This document shows, piece by piece, positions 22,746-34,161 of a DNA stretch of 64,000 nt (positions within the stretch are counted from its first letter, which is position 1; every line of letters begins with the position of its first letter). Source of the stretch: Closterium sp. Naga37s-1 (Eukaryota; Streptophyta; Zygnematophyceae; Desmidiales; Closteriaceae); assembly GCA_947471745.1 (NCBI GenBank), contig CANJKZ010001116.1:322501-386500 (forward strand), read 5' to 3'. The notes beneath the pieces were generated by a model. That model worked only from the letters and a program-made list of their open reading frames with translations. It had not been told where the DNA came from and made no database searches. Made by a program: the position numbers and the translations under genes.

Positions 22746-24640
22746 AGAGCAATGTACTTCGTTCTGTGCTCTGGTCTCTTGTCCTGAAACAAGGCAATCT
22801 TGGCCTTGTTGTCGACGTACAGAATTAGAGGAGAACGAGGCCGCTCACCCAAGTCGGTCAGCAGGTAGGTCAGCCAGCGGAGCTCCTATGCAGCCATAGC
22901 CTCAGCGTAGATCTCGGCCTCACAGCTGGAACTAAGTACAGAAGAAGAGCGAGTGGACCTCCACGAGACAGAACTAGTGCCGAGGCTGAAACTGTACCCC
23001 ATTGTCGACTGGTGAGTCGTCTGGTCGTCAGCCCAAGAAGCGTCTGAGTGACTGGTGAGAACAACTAAACCCCGTCCTCCAAGCACGAGCCCCATGCCTG
23101 ATGTACTGCACAAGTAACGCAATACCCTCTTCGCAGCTTCCAAGTGCACCTTTCGGTGTCTACCGGGAGCCACGTAACGAGCAAGGAGGCTGAGAGGATA
23201 TGCGATGTCAGGTCGTGTGCACGTCATCAGGTACATGAGGCAATCCACAAGCTCTGGGTACGGACCACTCGGCTCTACGGACTCGTCCGAAGGTGGAGCT
23301 GAGAGCGAGTGGTCGGTAGACAGAGGAGTGGGGCGTGGCGAGGACCACGATAAGTTTAAGCGCTGAAGGACCTGCTGCACCATCTGTGACTGAGTGAGGG
23401 TGATGTTGCGGCGTGCTCTGTGCGGGGTGATCTGCAAGCCAAGATAGCTCCACAGCTCACCCATGATAGTGCAGGTGTGTCTCTCCTGCAGCTCCGCCTT
23501 CACCAAGGCCAGAGCCCCACTATCAACAGTAGCAAAAACCAAGTCGTCAACGTATACGAGAACGTAGAACGGCGGCAGAGAAGTGTTTGTGCCCAGAAAC
23601 ATCGAAGGGTCTGCAGTCGAGGGAGTGAAGCCAAGAGCTGCAAGTGTAGTCCTCAGTGTGTCGTGCCACTCACGGGGCGCCTGTCGTAGGCCGTAGACTG
23701 GTCGCCGAAGACTCCACTGGGTACCCTCATGAAACGACCCAGTGAAGCCACGTGAGCGGTGCAACCAGATAGCCTCGTGAAGGCTGCCCTGCAGGAAGAC
23801 TATCGAGAAGTCGAGGGAGTACAGCTTGTAGTCGCGCTGTGCTGCAACGTGTAGTAGCACCCGAAGAGTGGTCATCTTCGGGGTGGGGGAGAAGGTCTGG
23901 AAGAAGTCCACCCCCTCACGCTGACTGGAGCCTCGTGCAACGTAACGCGCCTTAAAGGCAGGCGGAGAACCTGGCGGCCGCTTCACTCTGAAAATCCACA
24001 TGCCATGGACTATGTTCGCCCCAGGTGGGGGAACCTCGTCGACGTAGGTGCCTGTGGACTTCCAGGAAGCCATCTCTGAGTCCATGTCTATTTGCCACTG
24101 AGAGGAGTACGGACCCATGATCGCCTCTGCGTAAGTGCGTGGGGTCGGGATGTCCAATGCATCCGGGTCTCCCTCGGGGCAAAGTAGCGTGGACACGAGA
24201 TGAGGTGCAGCGGCCGCTAGGCACTCCAGCTCAAACTGCCTGTCCTCAAGAACGTCATAGCCAAGGGCAAGCTCACCCCCGACGGACGGAGGACAGGAAG
24301 AGTCAAAAACAAGACTCGCAGCGTAGTCAAGGCGTCTCAAAGCAGCAAAGTCAAGAAGCTCAGCAACTAAGGTAGACGCAGCAGCAGACTCAAAGGAAAG
24401 GCCAGTCACAACTATGGCAAGGAGACGAGTGACAATCAGACTGGCAGTATGGACAAGGTCTGACTTAGGGTCAGGAACGTGAGAAAGAGAAGACACGGGA
24501 GGAGACGGTTGGACAACACGCTGTGGAACAGAGGAAGGACGAAGTGCCATACGGTGAGTGCCTGGCACAGCTGGAGCACGAGGACGGACAACACGATGAC
24601 CACGAACAGGTGTGGAAGCACGAGTCTTAGGCTCACGAAG
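22746..24640 (-). pseudogene. Outer Copia-2 reverse transcriptase and RNase H
   Basis: The minus strand from about 24568 reads the RT domain (VHGMWIFRVKRPPGSPP, VARGSSQREGVDFFQTFSP, YVLVYVDDLVFA) and RNase H (GYSFSLGTSSVSW, SSCEAEIYAEAMAA). A stop after EAMAA breaks the frame near 22886. The remainder (ELRWLTYLL, YVDNKAKIALFQ, EHRTKYIAL) is readable up to the inner element. The catalytic YVDD is intact. Confidence 0.85.
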
Positions 24641-26452
24641 CTAATTCAGGGACTCAGTCACCTCCGTGTGAGGAGCAGGAGCAGGCAGTGGGGAGCCAGG
24701 CAGTAGCTGTGGCTGAGACTGGTCAGTCGGTGGGAACAGCAATGGAGGAGTAGTACCAGCAACCGGGAACTCAATAGCAGCAGGCGGGAGACTGAGAAGG
24801 TGACGAAGCGCAGACTGTTGCTGCTCAGTAGTCACACCCCCAGAACCTCGAGCCTCAGTAGGAACAGCAACCCCAGAACCAGCACCACTAGCTCCACCAC
24901 CGGGACTCCCCCAATGGACAGCCCATGCGCAAAGCTGCTGCGGTGAGAGCGACTCCGGCTGACAAGCACCACCAACTCCAGTACCTCTAGTAGCACCTTC
25001 AGTGTCAGCACCGCTTCCCCCAACTCGTGGAAGAACAGTACTAGCACCTACAAGGCCAGCACCTCCAGTACCTCCAATAGCACTTGTGCCTCCAGTACCA
25101 TTACCACTAGCACGGCCAACTCCAGGAACACCAGCACTAGCACCTCCAAGGCCAGCACCTCCAGAACCTGCAGCTCCAGCACGTTCAGTGCCACCACCAG
25201 GACTGCCCCAACGGACAGCCCACTCGCGAATCCGCTCCGGCGAGAGAGGCTCCTGGTGAGGTGAGCCAGGACTACCCGCAGCACCTACAGCAGCAGCACC
25301 TCCAGTACCTCTAGTAGCACGTGTGCCTCCAGTACCAGTACCTCCATCACGGCCAACTCCAGGAACACCAGCACCAGCACCTCCATGGCCAGCACCTCCA
25401 GAACCTGCAGCTCTAGCACGCAAAGTGCCACCACCAGGAATGCCTCAACGGACAGCCCACTCGCAAAGCCGCTCCGGCGAGAGAGTCTCATGCCGACGTG
25501 CACCAGCACCACCAACACCAACACCAACACCACCAGCACCAGCACCACCAGCACCTCCACCCGCAGAACCTCCAGTAGCAGAACCTCCAGCACCCCCTAC
25601 ACCCGTAGGGCTCGCAGCACCCCCAGAGCCAGCACCCCCAGAGTCCGCAACCCCAGTGGCACCACCTCCAGCAGCACCAGAGTCCATAGCGACAGGCCGC
25701 AGAGGCGGTGAAGACGGTCGAGGCGGAAAACCAGGAGGGACCGCCAAGCGCGCGAAGCGGTGAGGGGCCACGGTGTCATTAGTAGTATGGTCACCCCCCT
25801 CAGGTGGGCCAGAGGTATCTGAGGAGATCTCCACATGCTCAACCAAGGGGGGTGGGTCTACCTGAGACACACCTGAGGGACCGGGACCGGGAGGAGGGAG
25901 GGGGGCTACCGAGGGGGGGGGGGGGGGGTCGTCGACCAGGGAGAGAGGCGGGAGGGGTACCGGGGAACTGCGGTGGGGGTGAAGACGGTAGAAGCAGACG
26001 GGCTCGTCAAAGGTGATGTCGTGGGAGGACAACACACGACGAGAGCCCGGGTGGTAAAACTGCCAAGGCGGTGCATCGATGGGAAAGCCAAGGAACACTC
26101 ACCGAAGAGTGCGTGGAGAGAGCTTGCCCGCGGGAAAATCGCGGACAAGAGAGAGGGAATCCCAGACCCGGAACGCCGACGCATCACCAACCTCGCCTGT
26201 CCACCGCAAAGTGGGGGAGATCTCCGGGTGGAAGACACGGGGCCAGAGGTTGAGCTTCTCAGCGGCGTATCGGACCGCAAACGGCCACGGAAAATGGGGA
26301 GCAACCGCATGGATCATGGAGGTGCGAGCAACCTCCATGACCAGACCAATGCGGCGCTCGGCAATCCCATTCTGCTGTGGAGAGGCCGGAAGCGTAGACA
26401 ATGCCCTCAGCACCACAGAAGTCCTCGAGGAGGCGGGAGCAAACCTCACCAC
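24641..26452 (-). pseudogene. Outer Copia-2 integrase end and amplified SPQQLREW linker
   Basis: Several minus-strand frames. 26452-26099 has the integrase end (NGIAERRIGLVMEVARTSM). 26098-25445 has the conserved WQFYHPGSRRVLSSHDITFD segment, then a Ser/Pro-rich and Gly/Ala-rich linker with LSPERLCEWAVR. 25423-24641 has LSPERIREWAVRWGSPGGG and LSPQQLCAWAVHWGSPGGG. A run of 16 G at 25913-25928 separates segments. Codon CAG is retained at SGVSQVD, where both Copia-3 copies carry TAG. Confidence 0.8.
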
Positions 26453-26486
26453 CTCGGTCAGAGTGCAGCCGCAGGACTGGGAGGTC

Positions 26487-27828
26487 CTAACGGAACCGAG
26501 CGTGAAGGTGGAGACGGGCAGTGCAGATCGAGCGGATCAAGACACCGCGGACATCCACCTTGCTCTGCAAGGGGAAGACCACGGTGTAGCGCGTGTAGTG
26601 GTCTAAAACCAGCAGAAAGTAGCACTTGCCACCCTGTCCAGTGACGTGGGCGGGGCCCCACACGTCCATGTGCAGGGTATGCAGAGGAGCAGTGGTAGGA
26701 GGAAACGAGGAGGAGTGAGGAGCGGCGCGCTGCCGCCCCTCGACGCAGAGAAGGCAGGGTAGTGCAAGCGACCTCGGAAGCAGGGGCAGGGACCTGGGGA
26801 GACCAGACACAAGGAGATGGGAGTGCATGTCACGCAGGCGTGGCAAGGAGGGGTGGCCAAGACGGTGGTGCCAGAGGAGAGTCTGGTGCGTGAGGAGACG
26901 ACACGAACAAGACGCAGCGACCTCAACCGACGCAGCTACCTGACCTGACTCAGCTACCAGTGCAGACTCAATGGACAGTGTATACAGGCCAGACCGAGGC
27001 CTCCGAGTGAACGTGGCGAGGTGCTCACCAGTGCGCGAGTCCGTCCAGATCGTCACTAGCTCGCCTCCAGGCTGGGTGACAGTGACCCACTGGTCTTGGA
27101 GGACAGAGGTAGCCACCAAGTTCTTAGCGAACAAGGGGAGGTGGAGACCTGTGAGGAGGCCGAAAGGGGCTGCCGGACAAGGGAGAACAGTAGCGCCACG
27201 CGCAACTACTGGGCCCCCGGAGGGGTCGGCCAGGGTGACAGGGACAGGGACTGTGAGCGGTGTGACTGTGGTGCTGTCGCGGAAGAAGCAACGAGACGCG
27301 TCTGAGTCGAGAGTAAAAGTGTGCAAGGCCTGCTCAGGCTCTGCACCTGTGCTGGCTGAGTCAAAAGCACCAACACTAGTAGCCTCTACGCCACCAGGTG
27401 CCTCTACCCCCCAAGTACAAGTACTCCGAAACCCTCCGCCACCGGGGCTGCCCCACCGGACAGCCCACTCACGAAGCTGCTGCGGAGAGAGTCTCCGGCG
27501 GACGCTGCTGCTGCTGTCCACCCCCAGAACCTCTGCGTCTACCAGCGGCTCTACCAGCAGGAGTAGACTCACAGGGACCTCTAGTAGTAGCAACCCAGGC
27601 TCCACCACCGGGGCTTCCCCACAGGACAGCCCTCTTGCGAAGCTGCTGCGACGAGAGCGTCTCCTGCCGACGAGTACGAGGACCGCCAGCACCAGCACCT
27701 CCAGCTCTAGCACGGCTAGCTCCGCCACCGAGGTTGCCCCACCAGATAGCCCACTCGCGAAGCTGTTGCGGCGAGAGAGACTCCTGCACACTCAGCTGCC
27801 GCTGACGTAGGACAGTGGTAGTGGCCAT
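26487..27828 (-). pseudogene. Outer Copia-2 start, repeats, protease and integrase core
   Basis: The polyprotein starts MATTTVL, then goes straight into several SPQQLREWA modules instead of a gag domain. Protease reads LHTFTLDSDASRCFF, with Asp for the Gly of the DSG motif. The pre-integrase zinc site (WHHRLGHPSLPRL, CLLCVEGRQR) and integrase (MDVWGPAHVTGQG) follow before a frame break near 26487. Loss of gag and an altered protease make it non-autonomous. Confidence 0.83.
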
Positions 27829-28722
27829 GGCAGGCAGTGGCAGCTAGTAGCACCAGCTGCGTAGCAGCAGTAGCACAGGCGGCAGTAGCAGCGTAGCAGC
27901 ACTCGGGGCAAGGCGGCGCTAGCGATGGACAGGGCAGCGCGGGGCAGCGCACGCGGGTGGTAGCAGCACCTAGGGCGGCAGCAGCAGGCGGCAGCACCTA
28001 GGGGGATAGCACCAGCACCTAGGGCGGCAGCAGTAGGCGGTAGCACCTAGGGCGGAAGCAGCAGGCGGCAGCACCTAGGGCAGCAGCAAATAGGCCTTTT
28101 TTCTTTTTTTTAGCAAGGGCAGCAGGGCGCGCTAGCGCGCTGGGCACCAGGGGCGCGCTGGCGCGCTGGGCAGCGGGGCGCGCAGGTGCGCTGAGAAGCG
28201 GGGCGCGCTGGCGCGCTGGGCAGCGGGACGCGCTGGCGCGCTGGGAAGCAGGGCGCGCTGGGCAGGGGGGCGTGCTGGCGCGTTGGGCAGCGGGGCGCGC
28301 TGGTGCGCTGGGAAGCGGGGCGCGCTGGTGCGTTGGGCAGCGGGGCGCGCTGGTGCGCTGGAGTGCTGGGCAGCAGGGCGCACTGGCGCTGTGGGCAGCA
28401 GGGCGCGTTGGCGCGCTGGGCAGCAGGGCGTACTGGCTCGCGGGCAGCGTACGGGCAGCGTGCGGGCAGCACGCGGGCGGCGCAAGCAGCGGGCGGGAAG
28501 CACATGCAGCACGCGGGCAGGCGCACTAGGCAGCGCGACAGCGCGCGGTTTTGGGCAGGCAACGCGGTAGCGCGCCGGGCAGGGCAGGGCAGCAGCGCGA
28601 CGGCGTGCTGGTCAGGGTAGAAACGACGGGCCGGGCAGGGAAAAAGGCGACTGCCAGGCAAAGCGGAAAGAATACGGTGGGCCCTAAAAAATCGGTCCTA
28701 ACCGAGACCTGCTCTGAAACCA
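27829..28722 (-). other. Leader of outer Copia-2
   Basis: Untranslated GC-rich region. 28120-28440 consists of about 20-bp repeats (GGGCGCGCTGGCGCGCTGGG types) that read open in several frames on both strands; I do not regard those frames as genes. The LTR-proximal end carries the primer site. Confidence 0.75.
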
Positions 28723-28840
28723 TGTCAAGAAAGGAATGTGGCATTGAGTAGGGTTGTGAGTACAATAAGGAAACCCTAAGGGGTTGTATTCACTAGAGTA
28801 TGCCCCACTACAGCCTAGAGAATACAAACATAGTTTGACA
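28723..28840 (-). repeat. 5' LTR of outer Copia-2
   Basis: 118 bp, TG to CA termini, adjoining GACGT of the split HAD-1 exon 8. Confidence 0.9.
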
Positions 28841-28979
28841 GACGTGTAGGTGAGCAGCCTGCAGGCCAATCACACTGTCCTCCACCACCAGGAACGACGA
28901 GGGCGGCATTCCTAGGCGCTGAGAGGGAGCGAGCGAGAGGGGGGAATGAGAAATGAGTAGGTTACCGAGAAATGAGACG

Positions 28980-29230
28980 TAGGTACGTTGCATGTAGGCC
29001 AATCACACTATCCTCAACCACCAGGCACGATGAGGGCGGCACTCCCAAGAGCTGAAGGGGTAGAGGGACACAGAAACGAGTGAGAACTAGGGGGGATGTG
29101 AGGATTGCGTGGGCACTGAAGGGGATAAGAGTGTGAGGACAGAGAGGCACGCTGCAGGCCAATCACACTGTCCTTCACCACCAGGCACGATGGGGGAGGC
29201 ACTCCCAGGCGGTGAAGGGGGTGCCATGTA
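28980..29230 (-). repeat. Two ghost copies of HAD-1 exon 8
   Basis: The minus strand repeats the exon start VPPSSCLVVEDSVIGLQ at about 29050-28990 and 29215-29150, upstream (in gene direction) of the real exon at 28917. Each is preceded by its own acceptor-like tract. Confidence 0.85.
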
Positions 29231-29463
29231 CAGAAACGAGTGAGGACTTAGGAGGGGATATGCGGATTGGGTGAGCATCGAGAGGAAGATGTGAGGAAAG
29301 CTGTCTTCAGGCTAATCAGCCTGCCCTTAAATGCACACCCCTAAACGTTCGCCCCTAAACGCCCGCCCCTTTAAGGCCCGCCCCTAAACGCCCACCCGCC
29401 CCTAAACAGCGCCCACCCTTAAAAAGCCCGCCCGCCCGCCCGCCTTCTAAAAGCGATCTCACT

Positions 29464-29548
29464 TGTGCTGCAAGCTCACCTGTGCTGCAAGCTCACCTGT
29501 GCTGCAAGCTCACCTGTGCTGCAAGCTCACCTGTGCCGCAAGCTCACC
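29464..29548 (-). repeat. Five-step donor ladder after HAD-1 exon 7
   Basis: Directly after the exon end (ATTGCAGCACAG then GTGAGCTT) the 17-bp unit GGTGAGCTTGCAGCACA occurs five times in tandem, one with a single change. Every unit recreates an AG|GTGAG donor. HAD-2 exon 7 has just one donor here, so the expansion is specific to this copy. Confidence 0.9.
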
Positions 29549-29979
29549 TGTGCTGCAATCTTGTAGATGGTGGGATCTGGCTTCTTCTTTGGGACGTCGT
29601 CGCCTGGTGGCATGGTACATGAGGATATCAATGGAGAAGAGCAACGGAGGAGAGCAACGGAGAAGAGCAACGGAGGAGGAAAAAGAGGGGTGGAGGCACA
29701 CCGTAAGGTTTATGAGACGGATGTGGATTTAAGAAAAAGTTTGGGGCTGTTGGAGAGTGGAGGAACTAAGTAGGAGGAAGGCAGGAACAGGGCCAGCCCT
29801 GATCCAGGAAAAAAAATGATGGCAAGAGACAACAGACAGGTAACAGTTTATGCAATCCCGGTGCTTCTGTTGGCGCGGAAAAACGCATTGGGAAATGAAA
29901 CGCGTGAGAAAGGAAGTAGAAGAGAGGCAGGTAAGAGATACCCACCTGCCAAGAAGCAATCCATTCTCTTAAACCTCTC

Positions 29980-30309
29980 CTGGAAAGGAATACGAGGGGG
30001 GAAAGAAGGAAGAAAAGGAGTGGCGGGAGAGAACAGGAGGGAGGGAGGGAGGGAGTAGGAAGGAGTGGGGTGTTAGTTGAAGAGGCAAGTATAAGAGTTC
30101 GGGTTCACGGCCTAAGGAGCACAAGTGGAAGGAAAGGATGGGGATGATGAAGAGGATAACATGGCATTCAGGGCGATTCTTTCAGGCACTTGGAAAACTG
30201 AGTTGGATGGGGGAGTTCGGATGGGAATGGGCCAAGGGCGAAGGAGGAGTGTAAAGAGTACCTTTTCCTGTAAATGCATATAAAGAAAATGTAATGCCAC
30301 AAGCAGAAT
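29980..30309. other. End of the first duplicated block
   Basis: Purine-rich intron-like sequence of HAD-1 that loses similarity to HAD-2 before exon 5. No coding exon seen. Confidence 0.5.
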
Positions 30310-30442
30310 AAACACAAACATATAAGTTTCGCACCCACTCTAGGCTTAGCACCTGACTGGCAAAAGGGTGCAAAACTTATAGCAATGCATCCCTAATGCC
30401 TTCTTTCAACTCCTCACACCCATCCATGCCTTATGGGAATTC

Positions 30443-30533
30443 CTAATGCCAAGTGTGGAACTTTCCAGCAGCAACGCCACCAGGAGCAGTGATCCGGCCG
30501 CTGTAAGCTGCAGGAGCGGCAACCACGGCAACC
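30443..30533 (-). pseudogene. Inverted fragment of gene A, 3' end
   Basis: The minus strand reads MVAVVAAPAAYSGRITAPGG and ends FHTWH, stop, matching the last 30 codons of gene A (5575-5664). The flank 30310-30442 matches A's 3' flank in inverted orientation, while 30534-30620 matches 5881-5995 in direct orientation. An inversion or rearrangement joint therefore lies at about 30533. Confidence 0.85.
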
Positions 30534-30621
30534 ATGCGTAACGACTGTTTGAACCGTGAATGTTCGGCAACAGCCTCACGAAAACCAACTGGTTTGCATG
30601 CCTGTTGGAAATTTGACTTTA

Positions 30622-31137
30622 GGGCGTGTGTGATTTTATTTTTGGTATAAGTTTGCGCTTTAAAATCGAATGTAGCATTTGAACATGAGGTGAACAAAAT
30701 TCGACTTTCGTTGATGGCAAAGTTCGATCCGCGCGTCTCGCAAACGGTTGAAGCACAACCACACACCCAAGTTTGATTTTGCACGTTCGACTTTATAGGG
30801 GGTGTGCCGAGCCGCCCGTAGGTTATTTAGGTTACCTGGTTTCGTCTAGCTCTGCGAGACGAACTGTTTACCTGGTTTCAGTGGTGCGTTCATTGGTGCA
30901 CAAACAAATCACGCAATTCGTCAACTTCTCTTGCGTGCCCAAAATAACACATGTTCGGTTCATCATGCACTCTCACGTTCGTGCGTAGATTCGAGCCTTG
31001 TTCACTTTTTGTTGGTCGCATTTGTGTGTTTCCGATTTAAAGTGCATTTCACCAACCGTGTCGGCGACATTGGCGAACGCGGTAACCAGCTAAATTTCGA
31101 CCTAAATTACGAACCTAAAACAATTTCACACACGCCC
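30622..31137. mobile_element. 516-bp TTA-flanked element, PIF/Harbinger-like
   Basis: Inverted termini GGGCGTGTGTGA and TCACACACGCCC; target duplication TTA at 30619-30621 and 31138-31140. TTA plus GGG-type ends fit PIF/Harbinger. No transposase is encoded, so it is a MITE-like derivative. The first block has no insert at the matching place (about 5998). Confidence 0.85.
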
Positions 31138-31677
31138 TTAGGGTGCGAACAAGCACCACCCCCTTGGTGCACTGCTTCTATTAATATGTACAGCACATAC
31201 ATCATGGAAACATCGAGCATAACTACCCCCTAAACAGCCCGGATTGACAACGACACTCAACAACAACCCAGTACCCTGCCCTAAGGATGCCCCTCAGAAC
31301 CCACGTTCCTTTGCACCTTGCCCCCCAACCCCAACTCCCTAACCCCCTCCCTTTCTCCCTCCCCTATCCCCTCACAGTCGTGCATCCGACAAATACGGGG
31401 CCTCCACCCACAGAGCCCCCCCCTCATCCACCCTGTCCTCCCTCTCCCTGTCTACCAAGTCAACGTCCACCCCGCCCATGGACGACGCAGCCCGCAACAA
31501 GATAACGCGAGCTTGCGCCCGTTGCAAAACCACCCCAATAAGCGTCTTCAAAGACCCCAAAAGATATGACGAGAATGACGTGTCATCTTCCCGACAGGCC
31601 CCTCGCGACACAGCTAACCGTAAGTGAGCGTCCCTCTGCTGACTCAACCAACGTCTAAAACGTCCACCCAAACACCC

Positions 31678-32160
31678 TCACGTCTCAACAATCAAAGATG
31701 TGAACTGCACCCCCCGATTGCTCGCTAGCAACGGCGCGTAATCGTTCACCTTCCGTCGCTCCCACTCCTTGGCCGCCACGCCCACAGACCGCCCGACCAA
31801 AGATGGAGAGAGCGACAAGGGGTCTGCAACACTGATCTCCAAGGCGTGCGCCTCTCCGTCCATCGGTCGACGCACTGCAACATCCACACGCTTTCCCGGC
31901 AACAACATGTCATCCTCCATCGTCACCACCCCCCCGGATGATTTGGAAATCTTCGCCACCGCAAACTTCACCTCATCGTGCACCCGAGAGGGACCGTGCT
32001 AGTACTTGCATCGCAGTGCATGGTGCGGGTCCGCCGGGTCCGCGTACACCGTGCCGCATACACAGCACCCTGCCACGTGCAGCTGCTGGATCGGAAGGCC
32101 CAGACGCACAGCTGCAGCAATGCTCCACTCAGCAGCTGAGAAGGTGAAATCCGCATGAGC
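31678..32160 (-). pseudogene. LINE zinc site and restriction-like endonuclease
   Basis: The minus strand reads CCVCGTVYADPADPHHALRC (a C-x2-C, H, C pattern), then a TAG at 31999-32001, and in the same frame VHDEVKFAVAKI, GKRVDVAVRRP and ALEISVADPLS. The D and E spaced across the last two motifs fit a PD-(D/E)xK nuclease as in R2-like elements. The tail EWERRKVNDYAPLL and GVQFTSLIVET resembles the conserved end of such domains. The family call is from motif order only. Confidence 0.7.
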
Positions 32161-34161
32161 TGGGACAGTCGAGACCCATGCAACCAGCCCCCGGGCCCTG
32201 AAGGGATGTGAAACGGGCCAGGGTGGCATCGTCACGGGCCAATCGGCGCACAGCCTGAAGTTCCTCCACGGCCAACTGCCGTAGCCGCGCCTGCAAGAGA
32301 CGAACGGGGGGGGGGGGGGGGGGGGCAGCGACGCAGATAGGCAGGCTCGGCATCTCACGGCGTACAGCCTCTGGCAGTTGCTCGAGGCTCTTGGAGAACC
32401 AGGGGTCAAGAAAATCCACCCCCGCGTCAGTCCTGAGATAGTCCGCAAACATCGCCTCTTCACGTGCTACCCCCAACTGCGCAATGTCACGCGCAGCCTG
32501 CGCCCACCCACAAGCGTAAGACAGCGGACTCAAGGAATTCGTTGCTCGAATCCCAAAGCCGCCGAGGCGAACAGGTAGGTGCAACTGCAGGCGAGCTAGC
32601 CTAAACCGTGCAGGGTCGAACTCCCAGGTACCAGACGGGAAGAGCTGCTCGAAACAGTCCTCCAGACTTCTGTCCCAGTCACACTGAAAGCGTCCACCAC
32701 CTCTGGCCGCGGCGGCACGGTCCGCGCGAGGTACATCGGCCGCGCTGAAACAGCGATAGCCAAGAGGTGTGATGCCATCTGTGGGTGGTCGAGCAAGGGG
32801 AGCCACGGCAAGGGCGTCTGCAGCTGCCGAAGCTGCTCCCGCAAACGAGCCACCTCCCAGTCCTCCGCTCCAATGGGGACCCCCACCACTGTGAGTCCCT
32901 CCTCCACCCGCTGCATGCCCAAAGGCATCTCCTGTACCGCGTCAGAGGCCTCCCATACCCAGAATCGGCACTTGGGGGCCTGCACCTCCAACCCCACCCC
33001 TTGCATCCCTTCCCGTAACAAGCCAAACGCCTCCAGAAGCCTTGCCGCCGGGCCCAAAATGTAGGTATCATTCGCATAGCTCAGGAAAAGCAAATCGGCA
33101 AACTCTCTAGTGACTGGCTCCATGACCAGCTGCTGCGTGAATGCAAAGAGGAAAGGCCCGAGCGGGTCCCCCTGCCGGGATCCTCGTGCTGAAGCAAGAG
33201 TTTCTACAAACGGGCCTGCCCGGAGATAAAGATCGCTAGGTGTCCCGTAAAAGATGCCCAAGAATGGGATGAGACCCAAAAAGGGGGACTCCCGCAGCCC
33301 CTCAAACATCGCCCGTCGGCGGAAGGAGCTGAATGGGTATGCAACATCTATCTGCAGCGCGCACCAATCTGTGTGAGTAATTAGAGCCGAGCGAAAGGCG
33401 TGAGTCAAAATCTCCATTCCTGCGCTAGTGCCAACGCCCAGCTGGTGGCGCGGCTGAAAGTGGGAGGCCGTCGCTGGTCTGAGTGTAATGCAGAGAGCTC
33501 GTGCAAGGATGTGCGGAAGGACCACTCCAATGGCCACCGGCCTGACATCGCCGTTGGGCTTAGACAGCCCAACCAGGTTAGAAGCAGCAAGCCAGGGCCG
33601 TGCCCGCTCGGGAACCTGCCCTGCAACCTATTGGTTGAATACCTCGAGCAGATGAACCAGGCTGGTCGGTTCTGTGAGGAATGTGTCCCGCAAGTGCTCC
33701 GTAAGCCACCCTGGCGGCCCTGCAGCGGAAGCGCGAGCAGCTGTGTGAATAGCCCTAGCCAGTGTGTCGTCCGTGAGCACTGGTCGCTGAGGAGTGTCGA
33801 TGTCGAAGGTATGGACCCACTCCGGTATTTTGCCCACGCTGGTGGGATGCTTCCCCCACAATGTCTGCACCATAGCCTCAGACGGCCGAGCCAACTCCCC
33901 TGCCGTGAGGCAGGCCAACCCACGACTCCACTCCCCCACTTTGCATCTAGTCCGACAACGAGCAAGGTTGATGGCGTCAGGGTCTTGGTTGGAGGAAGTA
34001 TATGTTAAGGGACGAACTGCCGGGCGCGCTGCAAGCATGGCAGAGTCGAACAGCTCACGCCATCTCCCCTCCCAGAACGCCGTTATATGCTCCATAATCA
34101 ATGCCCTCTGACCCATCCCCGGTTTGGTCGGCAGGCCTAGGAGGAGGCGTGGGAAGGCCAA
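32129..34161 (-). pseudogene. LINE reverse transcriptase
   Basis: 34161-33628 is the N-terminal part (ending HLLEVFNQ before a TAG). 33626-32596 is the RT core: QLGVGTSAGMEILTHAFRSA, LQIDVAYPFSSF, SARGSRQGDPLGPFLFAF and LLFLSYANDTYILG. The catalytic box is YAND where YADD is expected. 32806-32129 in another frame carries the downstream part (LPVRLGGFGIRATNSLSPLS). A run of about 20 G near 32306 codes the proline string and may be a slippage site. Confidence 0.85.

Larger units (their letters stand above)
15174..28840 (-). mobile_element. Outer Copia element (Copia-2), inserted in HAD-1 exon 8
   Basis: Short LTRs at 15174-15294 (121 bp) and 28723-28840 (118 bp) run TGTCAAGAAAGG to TAGTTTGACA. 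Flanking 5-bp repeats GGCGT (15169-15173) and GACGT (28841-28845) differ at one base. On the minus strand the sequence next to the right LTR reads TGGTTTCAGAGCA, an altered initiator-Met primer site, and CCCCCACTTTGCCTATGGGG lies at the left as the polypurine side. LTRs differ by several substitutions and a small gap, so it is older than its passenger. It lacks a gag domain, and its frame is broken in many places. Confidence 0.92.
14784..29979 (-). pseudogene. HAD-1: partial HAD hydrolase gene split by nested retroelements
   Basis: Minus-strand exons matching HAD-2: exon 6 29946-29979 (ERFKRMDCFLAG), exon 7 29548-29603 (GDDVPKKKPDPTIYKIAAQ), exon 8 split into 28846-28917 (VVEDSVIGLQAA) and 15153-15173 (TKSQ end), exon 9 14784-14873 (DFNGAVSAFNDLGGVSLDKL to stop). 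The break in exon 8 holds the 13.7-kb outer Copia with its 5-bp duplication. Exon 8 also lacks about 25 bp coding GAGMPCVI, and exons 1 to 5 are absent. It is the truncated 3' end carried by the block duplication. Exon 9 remains open, which fits recent loss. Confidence 0.88.

Noticed and set aside
28110..28661. Cys/Arg/Pro-rich frames on both strands
   Set aside because: Lies in the GC-repeat leader of Copia-2.
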